A stretch of 6,983 bases of DNA. Source: Rickettsiales bacterium. Lineage in GTDB: Bacteria; Pseudomonadota; Alphaproteobacteria; Rickettsiales; UBA8987. Positions within the stretch are counted from its first letter, which is position 1. The number at the start of each line of letters is the position of its first letter. The notes below the pieces were generated by a model. The model had not been told where the DNA came from. It saw only the letters and a program-made list of their open reading frames with translations, and made no database searches. Location: assembly GCA_020631295.1 (NCBI GenBank), contig JAHDHN010000022.1, positions 9,158 to 16,140 on the forward strand. Reading direction: 5' to 3'. Position numbers and translations under genes: made by a program. Shown here in pieces: positions 4,963 to 6,983 of the stretch.

Positions 4963-5598
4963 CTAAAGCACCTTGCCCTTAAACTCACACCATTGTTTGA
5001 CGTTGCAATTGGTGCAGTCGGGCTTGCGGGCTTTGCAGATATAGCGCCCATGCAGAATCAGCCAGTGATGGGCGTGTTGCAAGAAGGCTGGCGGGATTTT
5101 TTTGAGCAATGCGGCTTCGGTTTTTTCCGGCACGTTGGTACGCACGATGCCTAAGCGGTTGCTCACACGGAACACATGCGTGTCCACCGCAATGGTGGGC
5201 TCGCCAAACGCACAATTGAGCACCACGGCTGCGGTTTTGGTGCCCACACCAGCCAGCGCCTCCAGCGCTTTACGATCTTGCGGCACCTGCCCGTCATGCC
5301 GTTCTAACAGTTGCTGGCACAGCAATATCACATTCTTGGCTTTGCTGTTAAACAGCCCAATGGTTTTGATATAGGTTTTTAGGCCATCTTCACCCAAAGA
5401 GAGCATTTTTTCTGGCGTGTCAGCAATCTCAAATAACGCTTTAGTGGCTTTGTTCACGCCCACATCGGTTGCTTGTGCCGAAAGCACCACCGCCACCAGC
5501 AGGGTGAAGTGGTTTGTATAATTCAGTTCGGTTTGCGGCTCTGGGTTTTCTGCCTCAAACTGCTCAAACACAGCTATTATGGTGTCGCGGGATAACAT
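4963..5598 (-). CDS. nth: Endonuclease III (DNA glycosylase/AP lyase)
   Basis: Base-excision repair enzyme that removes oxidised pyrimidines and cleaves the abasic site. The 211-residue product is the same length as E. coli Nth. The helix-hairpin-helix motif lies at about 112-122 ([11 protein letters not shown]), with catalytic Lys121. The catalytic Asp139 lies in VDTHVFR. The four cysteines of the [4Fe-4S] loop are Cys188, Cys195, Cys198 and Cys204, in the exact C-x6-C-x2-C-x5-C spacing. These correspond to K120, D138 and C187-C203 of E. coli. The start is the ATG at 5598-5596, which shares one base with the TGA stop of ppx (TGATG); a GGAG motif lies 8 nt upstream, inside ppx. An in-frame TTG directly before it is less likely. 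Translation is therefore probably coupled to ppx. It converges on the iron operon. Confidence 0.97.
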   Translation of the reverse strand: MLSRDTIIAVFEQFEAENPEPQTELNYTNHFTLLVAVVLSAQATDVGVNKATKALFEIADTPEKMLSLGEDGLKTYIKTIGLFNSKAKNVILLCQQLLERHDGQVPQDRKALEALAGVGTKTAAVVLNCAFGEPTIAVDTHVFRVSNRLGIVRTNVPEKTEAALLKKIPPAFLQHAHHWLILHGRYICKARKPDCTNCNVKQWCEFKGKVL

Positions 5599-5600
5599 CA
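5596..5600 (-). promoter_or_regulatory. TGATG stop-start overlap between ppx and nth
   Basis: The ppx stop TGA (5600-5598) and the nth start ATG (5598-5596) share the A. Such overlaps allow a terminating ribosome to restart, so the two proteins are probably made in a coupled way from one mRNA. Confidence 0.8.
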
Positions 5601-6983
5601 ACGAATCTCCAATTTCAGGCCCATAATATGCGCAAGCTTCTCTATACGTTGCTCGGATTCTTCATTCAGATAAACGCGCGCGCCTGGATCCACATGCACC
5701 TGCAGGCTCTTGGCCTTTTGTTTGAGTTGAATATGCAACAGCGCCTCTGCGGAGCCAGCGCTGATGCGCAAGCCCACCCGCATGGCAATGCCAATTACTT
5801 GCGCGCGGAAGGCCTCTTCCTGGCTCAGCAATACATGCGCTGATTTTGTGATGCGTTTTGGGTCGCTAGTTTGGTGGCGGAAGAATAAGATAACGGCTAA
5901 AAAGACACGGTCTTTATGGCTCAGGGCTGGCAGCTCCACCTCCATCATCCAGCGATAGGCAATTTCAGCGCGGTTAGCTTTATGCTCATGCCAGCCAATG
6001 CGGCATAAAATACAAGCCACGTGGCGCAGATATTCTGTGGTGCTGTCTTCCGTGCGGAAGAGCGGCGTGAGCCAATCAAACAAAGTGCGGCTAAAATGCT
6101 GCCAGCTATCGCTTGGCTCTGGCGCTAAATAAGCCGCCATGTCCAGCGCGCTTTGCAGCAAGGCTTCCTGCTGTTGGGTGGGGTATGGCAGGCGGTCATA
6201 GAGCACACCCTCACGCACCCCATGGGCAGAAAATACCACGCGGCGTGCATCGCTCTCTTCCAGTAATATATCCAGGCATAACGCCGCATAGGCCAAATTA
6301 TCGGCGCGCTTTTTGCTCATGCCTGGCATGTTTAAAAGCTGCTTGGGCGTGGCGTTGATAATGCGGTGCAATACTTCCCGCAGGCCCGCTGTATCTGCCT
6401 CATAAGCATGAATGATTGGGTAGGGGTAATGATGGTGTTCCATATGCATTTTGCCAATGGTACGGAAGCTTCCGCCAATGAGATAGAGCGTTTCATGCTC
6501 GCTCATGCCGCGTGTGTGAATATAGTCACGGATGGTAGTAGCAGTATGTTGCATACGCTCTTTTTTCTTCTCCGCTTGTTCCGCAATGGATTTTAAGCGC
6601 AATACGCCCAGCGGCATGGAGGATGGGTTTAGCAGCGTGACTTTGCCGTCTTCATTGTCATAGGCAATTTCGGCTAGTTCCAAGCTACCGCCGCCCAAAT
6701 CGCACACCAGGCCGCGCGGATGGTGCAGGGAGGAAATCACGCCCAGCGCACCGTATTTTGCCTCCAGCTCACCGGAGATGATATGCACGCGCACGCCAAA
6801 TGTTTTCATGATGTGAGTGACGAATTCTTGCCCGTCTTCCGCATCGCGCACGGCTGCGGTGGCAAAGGCGATCACGTCGCTCACCTGCACATCGCGGGTG
6901 ATGCGCACAAAGCGTTCAATTGCTTCCAGCGCCTCTTTCTTCCCTTTTTTGTGCAGCTTGCCGGTTTGTTCCATGTCACGCGC
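5598..6983 (-). CDS. ppx: Ppx/GppA-family phosphatase, 5' end missing (off right edge)
   Basis: Exopolyphosphatase or guanosine pentaphosphate phosphatase of the actin-like ASKHA fold: it removes terminal phosphate from polyphosphate or converts pppGpp to ppGpp. The frame is open to the window edge, giving 461 residues; about 45-50 N-terminal residues, including the first phosphate-binding loop, lie outside. Counting from the edge, ATAAVRDA lies at 41-48, the probable catalytic Glu at 74 within SGELEAKYG, and the phosphate-binding DLGGGSLEL at 95-103. A second nucleotide-binding loop LIGGSFRT lies near 168-175, and [12 protein letters not shown] closes the catalytic domain near 250-261. The remaining ~200 residues are helical and fit the HD-like C-terminal domain of long Ppx proteins. 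Sequence alone does not separate Ppx from GppA, so the symbol is provisional. It is followed by nth with a one-base overlap. Confidence 0.9.
   Translation of the reverse strand, partial: ARDMEQTGKLHKKGKKEALEAIERFVRITRDVQVSDVIAFATAAVRDAEDGQEFVTHIMKTFGVRVHIISGELEAKYGALGVISSLHHPRGLVCDLGGGSLELAEIAYDNEDGKVTLLNPSSMPLGVLRLKSIAEQAEKKKERMQHTATTIRDYIHTRGMSEHETLYLIGGSFRTIGKMHMEHHHYPYPIIHAYEADTAGLREVLHRIINATPKQLLNMPGMSKKRADNLAYAALCLDILLEESDARRVVFSAHGVREGVLYDRLPYPTQQQEALLQSALDMAAYLAPEPSDSWQHFSRTLFDWLTPLFRTEDSTTEYLRHVACILCRIGWHEHKANRAEIAYRWMMEVELPALSHKDRVFLAVILFFRHQTSDPKRITKSAHVLLSQEEAFRAQVIGIAMRVGLRISAGSAEALLHIQLKQKAKSLQVHVDPGARVYLNEESEQRIEKLAHIMGLKLEIR

Overview
The window looks like a chromosomal segment of a Gram-negative bacterium, most likely an alphaproteobacterium. 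The evidence is an outer-membrane TonB-dependent receptor, an apolipoprotein N-acyltransferase (needed only where lipoproteins are triacylated, as in diderms), a short thioredoxin of the alphaproteobacterial kind (note the GALPK tail motif) and tight gene packing. Base composition is intermediate. I cannot place the genus.

Layout. Positions 1-1474 (minus strand) hold trxA followed 15 nt later by lnt, which runs off the left edge. Positions 1475-1633 are a divergent control region; towards the right it has a good sigma70-like promoter overlapped by a Fur-like operator. Positions 1634-4524 (plus strand) hold a probable two-gene iron-uptake operon: a short FTR1-family permease and a 741-residue FecA-like TonB-dependent receptor. 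Positions 4525-4962 are a 438-bp gene-free region between convergent genes, densely packed with palindromes, nested repeats and AT-rich repeats. Positions 4963-6983 (minus strand) hold a Ppx/GppA-family phosphatase, entering from the right edge, whose stop codon overlaps the start codon of nth (endonuclease III).

How the genes fit together. The receptor would bring ferric chelate across the outer membrane using TonB, and the FTR1 permease would carry iron across the inner membrane. No ferroxidase (EfeB, multicopper oxidase), no EfeO and no ABC permease is present in the window, so the periplasmic step is open. The trxA-lnt and ppx-nth pairs are housekeeping genes: thiol redox and lipoprotein maturation, then polyphosphate or (p)ppGpp metabolism and base-excision repair.

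I see no new defence or mobile system, CRISPR array, tRNA or rRNA. The most unusual parts are the iron operon (shortened permease, minimal gene set), the nested palindromes in the convergent intergenic region, and a hairpin that covers the lnt ribosome-binding position.
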